Below, piece after piece: positions 36,993 through 46,087 of a stretch of 64,000 bases of DNA. How positions within the stretch are numbered: position 1 is the first letter of the stretch; the number at the start of each line of letters is the position of its first letter. Position numbers and translations under genes: made by a program. Origin of the DNA: Polluticaenibacter yanchengensis (GTDB lineage Bacteria; Bacteroidota; Bacteroidia; Chitinophagales; Chitinophagaceae); NCBI GenBank assembly GCA_027854065.1, contig JAQGEF010000004.1, forward strand, positions 1-64,000, written 5' to 3'. The notes beneath the pieces were generated by a model that saw only the letters and a program-made list of their open reading frames with translations, did no database searches and was not told the DNA's origin.

Positions 36993-37320
36993 TAGTCAGA
37001 TAGTATATTATATGACACTATTACCTGCAATAGGTACTTTAATTATAAGCAAAGCAAAATGGCAAGTAACAATACGTATCAAAATTATGGGTTTTTATTG
37101 TCATTTGTACACTTATTTTTTCAGAATCATTTTTGTCCTGTTTCTATTTGCTGATTTTGATGAAATTAAGGCTGGAAAATAAAGAAAACAATAACGCAAA
37201 CGTTTGCGGCAAACGTTTGCGTAGACTTATTCTGATAAAGCCCCGGCAATTATTATTTTAGTATAAACTGTTATATGAAAAGATCCTGCTAAGCGGGTAC
37301 CAAACGATTTACTGCATTGT
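36993..37320. other. Divergent control region between araB and the T9SS cargo gene
   Basis: 328 bp. It holds a long LacI-type palindrome at 37194-37222. A TAnnTTTG match on the minus strand (TAATTTTG, 37080-37087) lies about 90 nt before the araB start. No clear promoter was found for the plus-strand gene. Confidence 0.55.
37194..37222. promoter_or_regulatory. 29-bp double LacI-type operator palindrome
   Basis: Two CGCAAACGTTTGCG-like 14-bp palindromes lie back to back, with centres 13 bp apart, and together form one larger palindrome that is perfect around base 37208. The half-site core AAACGTTT is typical of LacI-family operators. No LacI-type regulator gene is present in the window. It may control araB, the opposite gene, or both. 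Confidence 0.75.
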
Positions 37321-40140
37321 ATGAAAATGAAATTTACCTTTTTAATAATAGTGCTATGCATGATATGGCATCATGTGCTGGCACAGAAAAACAGTACCGG
37401 TTCCGGTAACTGGAGTAATACTGCTGCTGTATGGGGTGGCGTGGCCCCTGTAGCGGCTGATGAAATACATATATTGAATGGCCATAGTGTTACTTTGGAC
37501 GCATCTTTAAGCACCATATCTAAAATAGTAGTAGAAGCCGGCGGCGCATTAACGTTAAATAATAATACATATAACCTGGGAGCAACTACCACCGAGGTAT
37601 ATGGTGAACTGGTGTTAGCAAACACATTAACCACTACAAGCCCAAAACGATTTAGCAGTGCCAGTTTGATAATAAAAACAAGTGGCAAAGTGACGAATAA
37701 CGCCGGTAATGCACAAGCGGTTGGTGTCACAAATTTTACGATTGAGGGAAATGGTTGGTATGTACATAATGCAATAGGCAGCACTAGTGCAGGTACCGCA
37801 GCAGATTTTCCGGGAAATACTAATGGCATATTCAGCGATAACTCAACAGTTGAATTCCTTAAGTGGGGAAGTGGTACTTCTACTAACAGAACGGCACTAC
37901 CAGTCATTTCCGGAGGTTGGGGCAATATTATCGTCAACATAACAGATAATGGCAGCTATTGGGGCTGGCAGGGAAGCGTCACCTTAATTAAGGGGAATTT
38001 AGAAATTGAAAATACGGGTGGCGGTACTAAATATTTAAGATTAGCAGATAACAATCATACATTCACCATTAAAGGTAGTTTAGTTATTAACGGCGGAAGA
38101 TTACACCCTGAAAACGGCGGCACAAGAATCTTTAACTATACAATTGAGGGTGATATTATTATTGATGGAGGGTATTTTGATTTAAGTGGTAACAGTGCTA
38201 ATAACACAATGAATATAAATATAACAGGGACTAAAGCAGGCTCGGAAGGAAAGCTACATATTAAAAACGGTACTGTAATAAATCCTAACAGCTCAAGTGT
38301 AGAAATTACTACATTTGGTGATATAATAGTTGAAAGTAGTGCTACATTTACAATTTATGGTACATCTACATTAGCCACGTCAAAAAAAATAGTTTTAAAT
38401 ATTGGAGGGGATTTTTTAATTAATACGGGAGGAATCTTTACTTCCTTTATGACAGGATCTTCATCAGCAGGGAAAGCAAAAATCAGTTTTGTAGAAGGTA
38501 AAAAAGCCAACGTTGTATTTACACCTCCGGCATTATTCGAAATATGGAATTGCAATATTTATATAGATCCGGAGAAAACGGTGCAGCTTACAGAAAGCCT
38601 GACATCAAAGAATAGCAGTTCATCAAATATCAACGAAATAAAAGTTTCGGGAACTCTTGACCTTGGTAACAATACCATAAGAAGGACAGTTGCTACCGCA
38701 TACAGCAATTTTTCACTGGAGCCCGGAGCATCTATAAAAACAGCTCATTCAGGAGGCCTTTTTTTTGATGCAAACTCTAATAGTACTGCCGCTATTACAT
38801 TAAATGCTGCGCGGGTTTCTTTCAGCGATAAAGCTAACTACATTTTCACAGGAACTTCCAACCAGGTGACATCAACTTCTTTACCCTCACCTTTGAATGG
38901 TAATTTAGTAATAAACAATACCGGAGCAGTAAATGCCAACAGAGTACAGCTATCTAAAGCAATAGTAATAGCAGATACCGGGCATCTTATGATGGAAAAT
39001 GGTTTGTTAGATAAAAACGGATTTTCAATAAATGTGACTAATCCTGCAATTGATGCCGTTCAGGGAGGGAATAGCCGTTCATTTGTAATGCATGAATTAA
39101 GAAGATCGACTTCTGCTGCTACTGCTGGACAATATTGGTTTCCTGTTGGAAAACTGGTTGGAACAACCGAGTATTACAATCCGGCCTATGTTTTAACAGA
39201 AACCAATCTTGGCTCCGATTTCAGGGTGGAATATTTGAGAAGTAACCCACCAAATACTGCCGGATTCTTCGGACCGGGACTATTGGGCATTCAAAGCAAC
39301 CAGTACTGGCAAATAGACAGACTAACAGGAACAACTTATGCCAGGGTAGCTTTTAACTATCAGAACCCTGGTAATAGTAACTGGAAAGATTACGACAATG
39401 AGGTAATTGCCCCTTGCGGGTCCTGCAATGTTGCTATTGTACACCAGGGCAGTAACTGGGCTTTTACCAGTGACGGCACCCCGGGATTTGACTATTACGG
39501 TGCGCCACCCCAATACAGACCGCTTACTGAAAACGGCTATATCATTTCTAAAGTAATGAGCAGTTTCAGTCCCTTTACCTTTGGTTTCGGAACCAAATCG
39601 GTGCTTCCTATACAACTATTGGCTTTTAATGGCATTCAAAAAAATAACGGAACAGTCCTCAACTGGCAAATAGCGGACAGCGATAATGAATTATTATATA
39701 CCGAGCTGGAATACAGTACAAATGGCATGCAATTTTTACCGATAGTAAGGCTCTCGCCTAATACCGGCAATAACTACAGCTATGAGCATTCACAAGCCAA
39801 TCACACAGCCAGTTATTACAGGCTAAAAATAACGGATAAACTACAGAATATTACCTACAGCCAGGTATTAAAGTTTAGTTATAAGGATATCAATTTACTG
39901 AAGCTTTATCCTACCCTGGCCAGTGATCAGGTACAATTAATGTTACACATGGAAAACCCGGCAACTGTAGATATCAAAATTGTTGATATAACAGGAAGGG
40001 CCGTTTTGGGCAGGCAATTATTGTTGAATAAAGGCATCCAGAATCAACAGATTAATGTAAATAGTTTTTCAAAAGGTGACTATATAGTGATTGTAACTAT
40101 TAATGGAGAAAGACAAACATTGAAATTTGTGAAACAATAA
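37321..40140 (+). CDS. Large secreted protein with T9SS type A sorting domain
   Basis: 939 aa. A signal peptide (1-21, ending VLAQ) is followed by a repetitive beta-rich region with GNWSNTAAVWGGVAPVAADE and GHSVTLDASLSTISKIVVEA, as in G8-like and parallel beta surface proteins. The C-terminal 80 residues (LKLYPTLASDQVQLMLHM, VDIKIVDITGRAV, GDYIVIVTINGERQTLKFVK) form a type A sorting domain, which directs export through the type IX secretion system and surface attachment. The ligand or substrate is unknown; no catalytic motif is evident. Proximity to the arabinose genes may be incidental. Confidence 0.9.
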   Translation: MKMKFTFLIIVLCMIWHHVLAQKNSTGSGNWSNTAAVWGGVAPVAADEIHILNGHSVTLDASLSTISKIVVEAGGALTLNNNTYNLGATTTEVYGELVLANTLTTTSPKRFSSASLIIKTSGKVTNNAGNAQAVGVTNFTIEGNGWYVHNAIGSTSAGTAADFPGNTNGIFSDNSTVEFLKWGSGTSTNRTALPVISGGWGNIIVNITDNGSYWGWQGSVTLIKGNLEIENTGGGTKYLRLADNNHTFTIKGSLVINGGRLHPENGGTRIFNYTIEGDIIIDGGYFDLSGNSANNTMNINITGTKAGSEGKLHIKNGTVINPNSSSVEITTFGDIIVESSATFTIYGTSTLATSKKIVLNIGGDFLINTGGIFTSFMTGSSSAGKAKISFVEGKKANVVFTPPALFEIWNCNIYIDPEKTVQLTESLTSKNSSSSNINEIKVSGTLDLGNNTIRRTVATAYSNFSLEPGASIKTAHSGGLFFDANSNSTAAITLNAARVSFSDKANYIFTGTSNQVTSTSLPSPLNGNLVINNTGAVNANRVQLSKAIVIADTGHLMMENGLLDKNGFSINVTNPAIDAVQGGNSRSFVMHELRRSTSAATAGQYWFPVGKLVGTTEYYNPAYVLTETNLGSDFRVEYLRSNPPNTAGFFGPGLLGIQSNQYWQIDRLTGTTYARVAFNYQNPGNSNWKDYDNEVIAPCGSCNVAIVHQGSNWAFTSDGTPGFDYYGAPPQYRPLTENGYIISKVMSSFSPFTFGFGTKSVLPIQLLAFNGIQKNNGTVLNWQIADSDNELLYTELEYSTNGMQFLPIVRLSPNTGNNYSYEHSQANHTASYYRLKITDKLQNITYSQVLKFSYKDINLLKLYPTLASDQVQLMLHMENPATVDIKIVDITGRAVLGRQLLLNKGIQNQQINVNSFSKGDYIVIVTINGERQTLKFVKQ

Positions 40141-40203
40141 AATAATTGACTGAAAATAAAAATATAACATATTTAATAAAGCCCTATTTTAGTAAAAAAA
40201 TTT

Positions 40204-40674
40204 ATGGACCAAACGAACACATTTGAAAGTTCAATTTTTGATGAACGCATTTTAGAGAGAGCAACCACAGGACAACGATTTGTAAATTACCTGATTGATA
40301 TTATTGTATTTTATGCTTTACTGTTCGGGCTAGGTGTTATTATCGGAATTACTGCGCCACAAACTATTTATGATATAGAAATATGGTCTCAACAGAATGT
40401 TTTCTTAGACAGGATTCTATCACTGTTGTTATTTGGTATTTATATGGGAATCACTGAAATGTTACTGAAAGGCAGAACTGTTGGAAAATTTGTTACCGGA
40501 ACAAAATCTGTTACTGAAGAAGGAGATCCAATTGATAAAGGTACACTATTTAAAAGAGGCATGATAAAGGCGGTACCATTTTGTGCATTCAGTGCTTTAG
40601 GAGCGCCTTGTTACCCATGGCAGGATAAATGGACCAATACCATGGTCATAGATATTAAAAAATCTACGCTATAA
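40204..40674 (+). CDS. RDD family membrane protein
   Basis: 156-aa membrane protein with the RDD signature spread over helices: FVNYLIDIIVFYALLFGLGV (first helix with Arg/Asp context), LLLFGIYMGITEMLLKGRTV, and GKFVTGTKSVTEEGDPIDKG followed by RGMIKAVPFCAFSAL. The family has about three helices and unknown function, possibly transport. It is separated from the next convergent gene by a strong terminator. Confidence 0.88.
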   Translation: MDQTNTFESSIFDERILERATTGQRFVNYLIDIIVFYALLFGLGVIIGITAPQTIYDIEIWSQQNVFLDRILSLLLFGIYMGITEMLLKGRTVGKFVTGTKSVTEEGDPIDKGTLFKRGMIKAVPFCAFSALGAPCYPWQDKWTNTMVIDIKKSTL

Positions 40675-40682
40675 ACAACAAT

Positions 40683-40719
40683 AAAAACGCAGAGTGAGCA
40701 TTCCACACTCTGCGTTTTT
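40683..40719. terminator. Bidirectional terminator between RDD and MuiA-like genes
   Basis: AAAAACGCAGAGTG (40683-40696) and CACTCTGCGTTTTT (40706-40719), perfect 14-bp stem with 9-nt loop and a T-tract on each strand. Confidence 0.92.
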
Positions 40720-40721
40720 AT

Positions 40722-42326
40722 TTAGCGATTATAATATTGTACCTGCATGTCTTTTGGATATTTCACCTCATAAGACAGGTTGATTTTTTCCGTAGCACCG
40801 CTTGCTATTTTTTTGTTCCATAAGATGCTTCCTGTTTTTTCATCATATTCCCCGTTATCAATAGATAATGCCTTTACAGATATTTTACTGTTCTCGCTTA
40901 TAGGTACCTGGTCTAAAACTTCAATATCGATGGCTTCTTTTGTATTATTTCTGATATTGATCGTATACGCTTCATTTTCCCATTTACTAGCATTTAAAAA
41001 CCGCGAGTTCGCCTTGTCTTCCACTTTTATTCTCTTTACAACAATACGCTCATCCACGCCCAATGAAACCGGAAATTTGTCCTTCAGATAATTGCTTTCA
41101 ATTCGCGTTTTCCCAACATAATTATCTTCAAAGAAAATATTCGCCTCACCGGATACCAGGTTTAAATTTTGCCAGTTACTGATAAATGCCAGCAGGTATG
41201 CCTGGTTGGATACTTTAGGCACAGTGTGATACTTATACTCTGCTGTTACTTCCTTTTTATCCAACAATACATACTGTTCTTTTTCCTGGCTATAAATGGA
41301 TTGCTGGTAGTTCAGTTCGTACAATACATTCATCTGGTTATCATTTACCGAAGTGACCGGCAACACTTCCTGTTCGTTTTTCTCCTCACGAACCTGGTAG
41401 GCATTGGCAAAAGCCAGCTCTTTCTTTTTTTCATACGCCGCACTTGCATAACCTGTAACTATTACCGGTGAATATTCTGACACATACATCGGGTTTAAAA
41501 TAGGACGATTCTGATTGTAGGACGGTTTGTACGTAGATACATATAATTTTACATTTTTCCAATCCTGCCCCGTGCGTTGAAAAATCCTCCCTTTATAGAT
41601 AATCTCCAGTGGACTTTTAATAGAACTGGCCCTTAAATCATAATTTGGCGTCCAGCCGGCATTGGATACAATGTAGCTCACACCCAGGTCGAGATTAATA
41701 TCCCGTTCTGCCAGTATTTCCAGCATCAGTTCTTTTTTATTTTTGTTTAAATGTGTCTGAGAAGCTGCCAGTTGCTTTTGAATATTCGCTACAGAATCAA
41801 GAAACAACGCTTTCTTTTCATTAAAAAAATATTTTTGAGTCTCAATTTCCAGCATTCTTTTCCTATAAAACTCTGTCAGTTTTACCAGTTGTTCCTGTGG
41901 CGAAGTCTTATCATTGGCAACCACCTGCAAATTACTGTTGATCACATTTTGTTCCCCGGTTAAATTATTAATCTGGATGTTTATTAAATCTGCTTCCCTG
42001 CTTATTCTCTGCCTGTTGGCTTCCAGCTTTAGCTCCTCGTTCGATAAAATGGTATTGTTTAAATGATTTACCTGGGGAGTAATAGATAACAAGGTGGTAC
42101 TTTTATCTAAATTAATCTTGTAAGTATTATCGTCAAGGTCATTTGGCAGGTTCACCAATTTGATAAAATTTTTCCCTTTTTGCAGTCCTACCAAAGTATT
42201 ACCATAAACCTTAGCCCCCCTAAGGTACACCGTTACTTCTTTTACCTGTATGTCTTTTTGAATAACAGATTCTGCTTTTGAATAAATCCCTGCAAAAATG
42301 CTTAAGCCAAATAGTATTTTTTTCAT
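40722..42326 (-). CDS. MuiA-like mucoidy inhibitor family protein (DUF4139)
   Basis: 534 aa with signal peptide (1-18). The N-terminal domain (about 20-120, QVKEVTVYLRGAKVYG) resembles DUF4140; a coiled region lies at about 95-200; the C-terminal part (about 205-534), with ISYIVSNAGWTPNYDLRAS-like sequence and YKGRIFQRTGQDWKNVKLY, is DUF4139. Homologues are linked to exopolysaccharide or mucoidy phenotypes; the mechanism is unknown. It is probably periplasmic or outer-membrane associated and transcribed alone. Confidence 0.82.
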   Translation of the reverse strand: MKKILFGLSIFAGIYSKAESVIQKDIQVKEVTVYLRGAKVYGNTLVGLQKGKNFIKLVNLPNDLDDNTYKINLDKSTTLLSITPQVNHLNNTILSNEELKLEANRQRISREADLINIQINNLTGEQNVINSNLQVVANDKTSPQEQLVKLTEFYRKRMLEIETQKYFFNEKKALFLDSVANIQKQLAASQTHLNKNKKELMLEILAERDINLDLGVSYIVSNAGWTPNYDLRASSIKSPLEIIYKGRIFQRTGQDWKNVKLYVSTYKPSYNQNRPILNPMYVSEYSPVIVTGYASAAYEKKKELAFANAYQVREEKNEQEVLPVTSVNDNQMNVLYELNYQQSIYSQEKEQYVLLDKKEVTAEYKYHTVPKVSNQAYLLAFISNWQNLNLVSGEANIFFEDNYVGKTRIESNYLKDKFPVSLGVDERIVVKRIKVEDKANSRFLNASKWENEAYTINIRNNTKEAIDIEVLDQVPISENSKISVKALSIDNGEYDEKTGSILWNKKIASGATEKINLSYEVKYPKDMQVQYYNR

Positions 42327-42679
42327 AACACGATAATTTATAACAGTAAAACTAGCTGAATACTAAAAACAGGAATACAAAAACGGGTGAATGGGGTGTT
42401 TGGCTTGGTAAAACAGTTTTTTTGCCGAAACCGGGGCACTAAAGAAAGGCAGAATACATATTTTGGTAGCCATCAGTACATCCCTGATTGAGCGACATTG
42501 GCGACGCTCCGTTCAGCTATTTGCAATAATGGATCTTTTATCAGCAGGGAGAAACCTTAAATATATCTTTTAGATTTAAATTTGGGATTGTTAATTTATT
42601 TATGAGTAGATAATTGTTAGATTTCCTATCCTATTCATGTTTAATTTTACATACTAATTTAATTGGAAAATTTCAACTT
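42327..42679. other. 353-bp intergenic region upstream of the HD-PycTM gene
   Basis: AT-rich with no repeat element or RNA gene recognised. It lies between divergent genes and must contain promoters for both; no exact TAnnTTTG match close to the start at 42680 was seen. Confidence 0.5.
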
Positions 42680-43861
42680 ATGGATTTTAAACAGTTGACA
42701 TTGGATGTTGAGAAATATGCTCAACAATACTTCAATCAGAATTTCCGCCCGGAATTTTTATATCACAATAAGGAACATACTTTAAGTGTCGTTGTTTCGG
42801 CTGAAAAACTAGGCCATCATTATCAATTAAGTGATGAAGACATGTTCGTTGTTTCAGCAGCTTCATGGTTTCATGATCTGGGTTATTTTGAAAACTGCCA
42901 AGCACATGAGAAGTCCAGTGCTGCCCTGGCAAGAGATTTTCTGAAAGCCAAAAATGTGGATGAAAGGGTCATTCAAAAAGTTGAAGGATGCATTTTAGCC
43001 ACGATTATGCCACAAAATCCTAAAAATTTACTGGAGCAAATCGTTTGCGACTCTGATTTTTCTCATTTTGGTAATTTAAAGTTTATTGACTGCAATAAAA
43101 ACCTGCGTAAGGAACTGATGCAACGCTTCGGTAAAGAGGTTGATAAAGATGTCTGGCGCAAACAGGCAGAAGAGTTGATGGAGAAGCACCGGTACCATAC
43201 TGATTATGCCAATGAGCTGTATGCGCCGTTGAAAGCGGCTAACCTGAACTTTATTAAATCCAAACTGGAAGAAAGCGAAAAAGAAAAAAAAACGGATAAA
43301 GAGAAGAAAGATAAAAAGGAGAAAAACAACGATAAGCCTGATAAAGGTATTGAGACCATGTTCAGGATCACCTCTACCAATAATCAACGCCTGAGTGATA
43401 TGGCAGACAGAAAATCCAATATCCTGATTACCGTTAACTCAATCTTATTGTCCGCCATTCTTAGTTTGCTCGTTCGAAAGTTGGACAGCAATACGTTCCT
43501 GATTATTCCAACCATTATTATCTTAATCGTGGCCGTAGTAACAATGGTATATGCCATACTTGCCACCAGACCAAAAATACCGGACGGGAAATTTACCCGG
43601 GATCAGCTGGCAAATAAAAATGTGAACCTGATGTTCTTTGGTAATTTTTATAAAATGAGCCTGGAAGAATACAAACATGGTATGCTACAGGTAATGGATG
43701 ATAAGGATTTCCTATATGGTTCTCTTATTAGGGACGTTTACTCACAAGGTATTGTACTGGGTAGAAAGTACAAGCTTTTGCGCATTGCTTACAATGTATT
43801 TATGTTTGGAGTTGCTATAGCCGTTATTGCATTTGTTATTTCAATAATGAGCATTCATTAA
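42680..43861 (+). CDS. HD-domain hydrolase fused to a Pycsar-type membrane effector domain
   Basis: 393 aa from ATG 42680 (the longer reading needs a TTG). Residues about 10-185 form an HD phosphohydrolase domain with H29/H33 in LYHNKEHT, HD at 65-66 in WFHDLGY and acidic residues in CDSDFSHF. A very Lys/Glu-rich linker (192-223) leads to the PycTM region (225-393) with TSTNNQRLSDMADRKSNILI, membrane helices at about 248-265, 273-294 and 370-390, and YSQGIVLGRKYKLLRIAYNV. PycTM domains are effectors activated by cyclic pyrimidine nucleotides; the HD domain may hydrolyse a nucleotide. No cyclase is adjacent. ppk1 starts 17 bp downstream, implying joint expression. Confidence 0.85.
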   Translation: MDFKQLTLDVEKYAQQYFNQNFRPEFLYHNKEHTLSVVVSAEKLGHHYQLSDEDMFVVSAASWFHDLGYFENCQAHEKSSAALARDFLKAKNVDERVIQKVEGCILATIMPQNPKNLLEQIVCDSDFSHFGNLKFIDCNKNLRKELMQRFGKEVDKDVWRKQAEELMEKHRYHTDYANELYAPLKAANLNFIKSKLEESEKEKKTDKEKKDKKEKNNDKPDKGIETMFRITSTNNQRLSDMADRKSNILITVNSILLSAILSLLVRKLDSNTFLIIPTIIILIVAVVTMVYAILATRPKIPDGKFTRDQLANKNVNLMFFGNFYKMSLEEYKHGMLQVMDDKDFLYGSLIRDVYSQGIVLGRKYKLLRIAYNVFMFGVAIAVIAFVISIMSIH

Positions 43862-43878
43862 AGACTGTTTTATAGTTC

Positions 43879-45861
43879 ATGAAATTTATAAATAGAGATA
43901 CCAGTTGGTTAGGATTTAATGAACGCGTTCTGTTAGAAGCGGGCAGCAAAGATGTACCGCTAATTGAGCGCTTAAAGTTTTTATCTATTTTTTCCTCTAA
44001 CCTCGATGAGTTTTCAAGAGTACGCATCCCCTCCATTAATGCGGAGAAAAAAGCATTGAAAAAGGAAGGAGGGGTTTCAATTGCCCAAAAAGTAAAAGAA
44101 ACAATAGAAGCCCAGCAGAATCTATACGGTGCTACGCTAGCTGAAATTCTTTCGTTGCTGAAAAAAGAGGATGTTATTATACTGTACAAAGAAGAAGCAG
44201 ATAAAGAAATAACAGATGTACTGAATGAATATTTTTTTTCTAAAATAGCATCTTACCTGCATGTCCGGTACCTGGATGAATCAAGCCTATTCTTCCCGGA
44301 AAATCATTTTTTGTATCTGGTAGGAGAAGCAAAGGACCGGAATGAAATTGCGGTTGTCAATATTCCATCGGAGTATATTAACCGATTTTTGGTGGTTCAG
44401 AAAAACGGGAAAACCTATTTTGCTTTTATTGACGATATTCTCAGGATGAACCTGGGTAAGATATGGATCGGGAAAGGTATTGAAAAGGCTTACAGTATAA
44501 AGGTAAGCAGGAACGCTGAGTTATTTTTAGAGGACGAGGAAGAAGGCAACCTGTTGAAAAAAGTAAGCACACAGATAACGAAACGAGATACAGGATTGGC
44601 AGCAAGGTTATTGTATGATGCTGAAATGCCCGCATCTATACTGAACAAAATAAAACAAGTATTTGGTTTAGAAAATGCCATGTTGGTAGAAGGAGGCCGA
44701 TACCACAATTTAAAAGATCTGAACAAAATAGCGGTCGGGAATAAATCTTTATACTACCCTAAAGCACCTGTGATCGATTATAAGATCAAGCAATCTTTCC
44801 TGTTTGATGAATTGAGAAAAAAGGATGTATTGCTGCATTTGCCATTTCATAAATACGATACGGTTCTACGTTTTTTTAATGAAGCGTCCCTGGATCCTTT
44901 TGTTACCGAAATAAATATGACAGTATATCGCTTAAGCCATACTTCTCAAATAGCAGAAACCCTGATAAGTGCTGCGGGAAATGGTAAAAAAGTGACTGTT
45001 TTCGTAGAGTTAAAAGCTCGGTTTGATGAAGCCAATAATATTGTATGGGCAGAAAAAATGCGGGATGCAGGGGTTAAAATCATTTACAGTATTCCCAATA
45101 AAAAAGTGCATGCAAAAGTTGTTTTAGTAAAAAGAAAGACTGAGAAAAAAACTCAATTATTCGGCATATTAGGTACCGGTAATTTTAATGAATTAACTGC
45201 TCTTTTTTACACGGACCATATCTACATGACTTCGCAAAAATCTTTACTTAATGATTTAGACAAGCTGTTTAAAGTACTTAAGAAGAAGCAAAAGCAGATC
45301 AGCGAAGTTGACTTTACACCTTCTTCTTTGCTGATAGCACCGTTTAATTTAAAGCAGCGGTTTTATGAATTAATTGACCGGGAGATCGCACATGCAAAAT
45401 CAGGAAGATACGCTTACATAAGGGTAAAATTCAATAACCTCGAAGATAAGCAGATCATTAAGAAATTGTACGAAGCATCCAATGCCGGTGTAAGAATTGA
45501 TTTGATGGTACGCGCTATTTGTTGTCTTAACCCAGGAGTGAAGGGCCAGAGCGAACTGATTACTGTATGCAGAGTGGTGGACAGGTACTTAGAGCATGGA
45601 CGTATCTTCTATTTTGAAAACGGTGGCGATTCAGAAGTTTTTCTTGGCTCGTCGGACTGGATGACAAGAAATATTGACCGACGTGTGGAAGTGTGCTTTC
45701 CTGTTTTGGATAAAAGATATAAAAAGGAATTGACAGATATACTGGACATCTATTTTAACGATGGTGTAAAAGCAACCGGTATTAAAAAAGACCAGGTATT
45801 TAAACCGGGAAAAAATACAGGACAGGCACAGGTTGAAATGTTCAAATACCTGGCAGTTTAG
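43879..45861 (+). CDS. ppk1: Polyphosphate kinase 1
   Basis: 660-aa enzyme polymerising ATP gamma-phosphate into polyphosphate. It has the PPK1 N-terminus (FINRDTSWLGFNERVLLEA, FSSNLDEFSRVRI), a head domain, and two PLD-like C-terminal domains. The phosphohistidine is His411 in KKVHAKVVL, and a second conserved His573 lies in YLEHGRIFYF. LELKARFDEANNIVWA-type and GSSDWMTRNIDRRVEVCFPV blocks are intact. It is about 30 residues shorter than typical PPK1. The HD-PycTM gene sits 17 bp upstream; hairpin element B3 follows. Confidence 0.96.
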   Translation: MKFINRDTSWLGFNERVLLEAGSKDVPLIERLKFLSIFSSNLDEFSRVRIPSINAEKKALKKEGGVSIAQKVKETIEAQQNLYGATLAEILSLLKKEDVIILYKEEADKEITDVLNEYFFSKIASYLHVRYLDESSLFFPENHFLYLVGEAKDRNEIAVVNIPSEYINRFLVVQKNGKTYFAFIDDILRMNLGKIWIGKGIEKAYSIKVSRNAELFLEDEEEGNLLKKVSTQITKRDTGLAARLLYDAEMPASILNKIKQVFGLENAMLVEGGRYHNLKDLNKIAVGNKSLYYPKAPVIDYKIKQSFLFDELRKKDVLLHLPFHKYDTVLRFFNEASLDPFVTEINMTVYRLSHTSQIAETLISAAGNGKKVTVFVELKARFDEANNIVWAEKMRDAGVKIIYSIPNKKVHAKVVLVKRKTEKKTQLFGILGTGNFNELTALFYTDHIYMTSQKSLLNDLDKLFKVLKKKQKQISEVDFTPSSLLIAPFNLKQRFYELIDREIAHAKSGRYAYIRVKFNNLEDKQIIKKLYEASNAGVRIDLMVRAICCLNPGVKGQSELITVCRVVDRYLEHGRIFYFENGGDSEVFLGSSDWMTRNIDRRVEVCFPVLDKRYKKELTDILDIYFNDGVKATGIKKDQVFKPGKNTGQAQVEMFKYLAV

Positions 45862-45939
45862 TCATTCATTGAGACATAGCATATAAAGGCAAATTCAAAA
45901 TAGCGGCATACTCCGATTCTGGTAAAAGGCTTGACAGAA

Positions 45940-46087
45940 GTGCGTGAGGGATAGTAGTAAAGTACCCCGGTGCCGATAATGACTGTGAACATGATTGTGC
46001 AAATAAATGCGGTAAAATAATTTAAACACCTATCGGCAGCGGCGTACTTACGGATAGCCCGGCCCGCAGGGCACGCCCAAATAAAAA
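45940..46087 (+). repeat. Intergenic hairpin element family B, copy B3
   Basis: Begins GTGCGTGAGGGATAGTAGTA, has an internal stem TGCCGATA (45971-45978) with TATCGGCA (46031-46038), then CTTACGGATAGCCCGGC and GGGCACGCCCAAATAAAAA. It ends directly at the ATG of the downstream lipoprotein gene, so it supplies that gene's leader. Inverted with respect to B1 and B2. Confidence 0.78.

Noticed and set aside
37194..37222. CcpA-type catabolite site
   Set aside because: Bacteroidota lack the CcpA/HPr-Ser system; the symmetry suits a LacI-family operator in general, and no more specific claim is possible.
42680..43861. Complete Pycsar anti-phage system
   Set aside because: The effector-type membrane domain is present, but no pyrimidine cyclase gene is found within the window; only a partial resemblance can be claimed.
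7205..46087. CRISPR array
   Set aside because: The hairpin repeats are far apart, long and of variable interior; no short, regularly spaced repeats were found.
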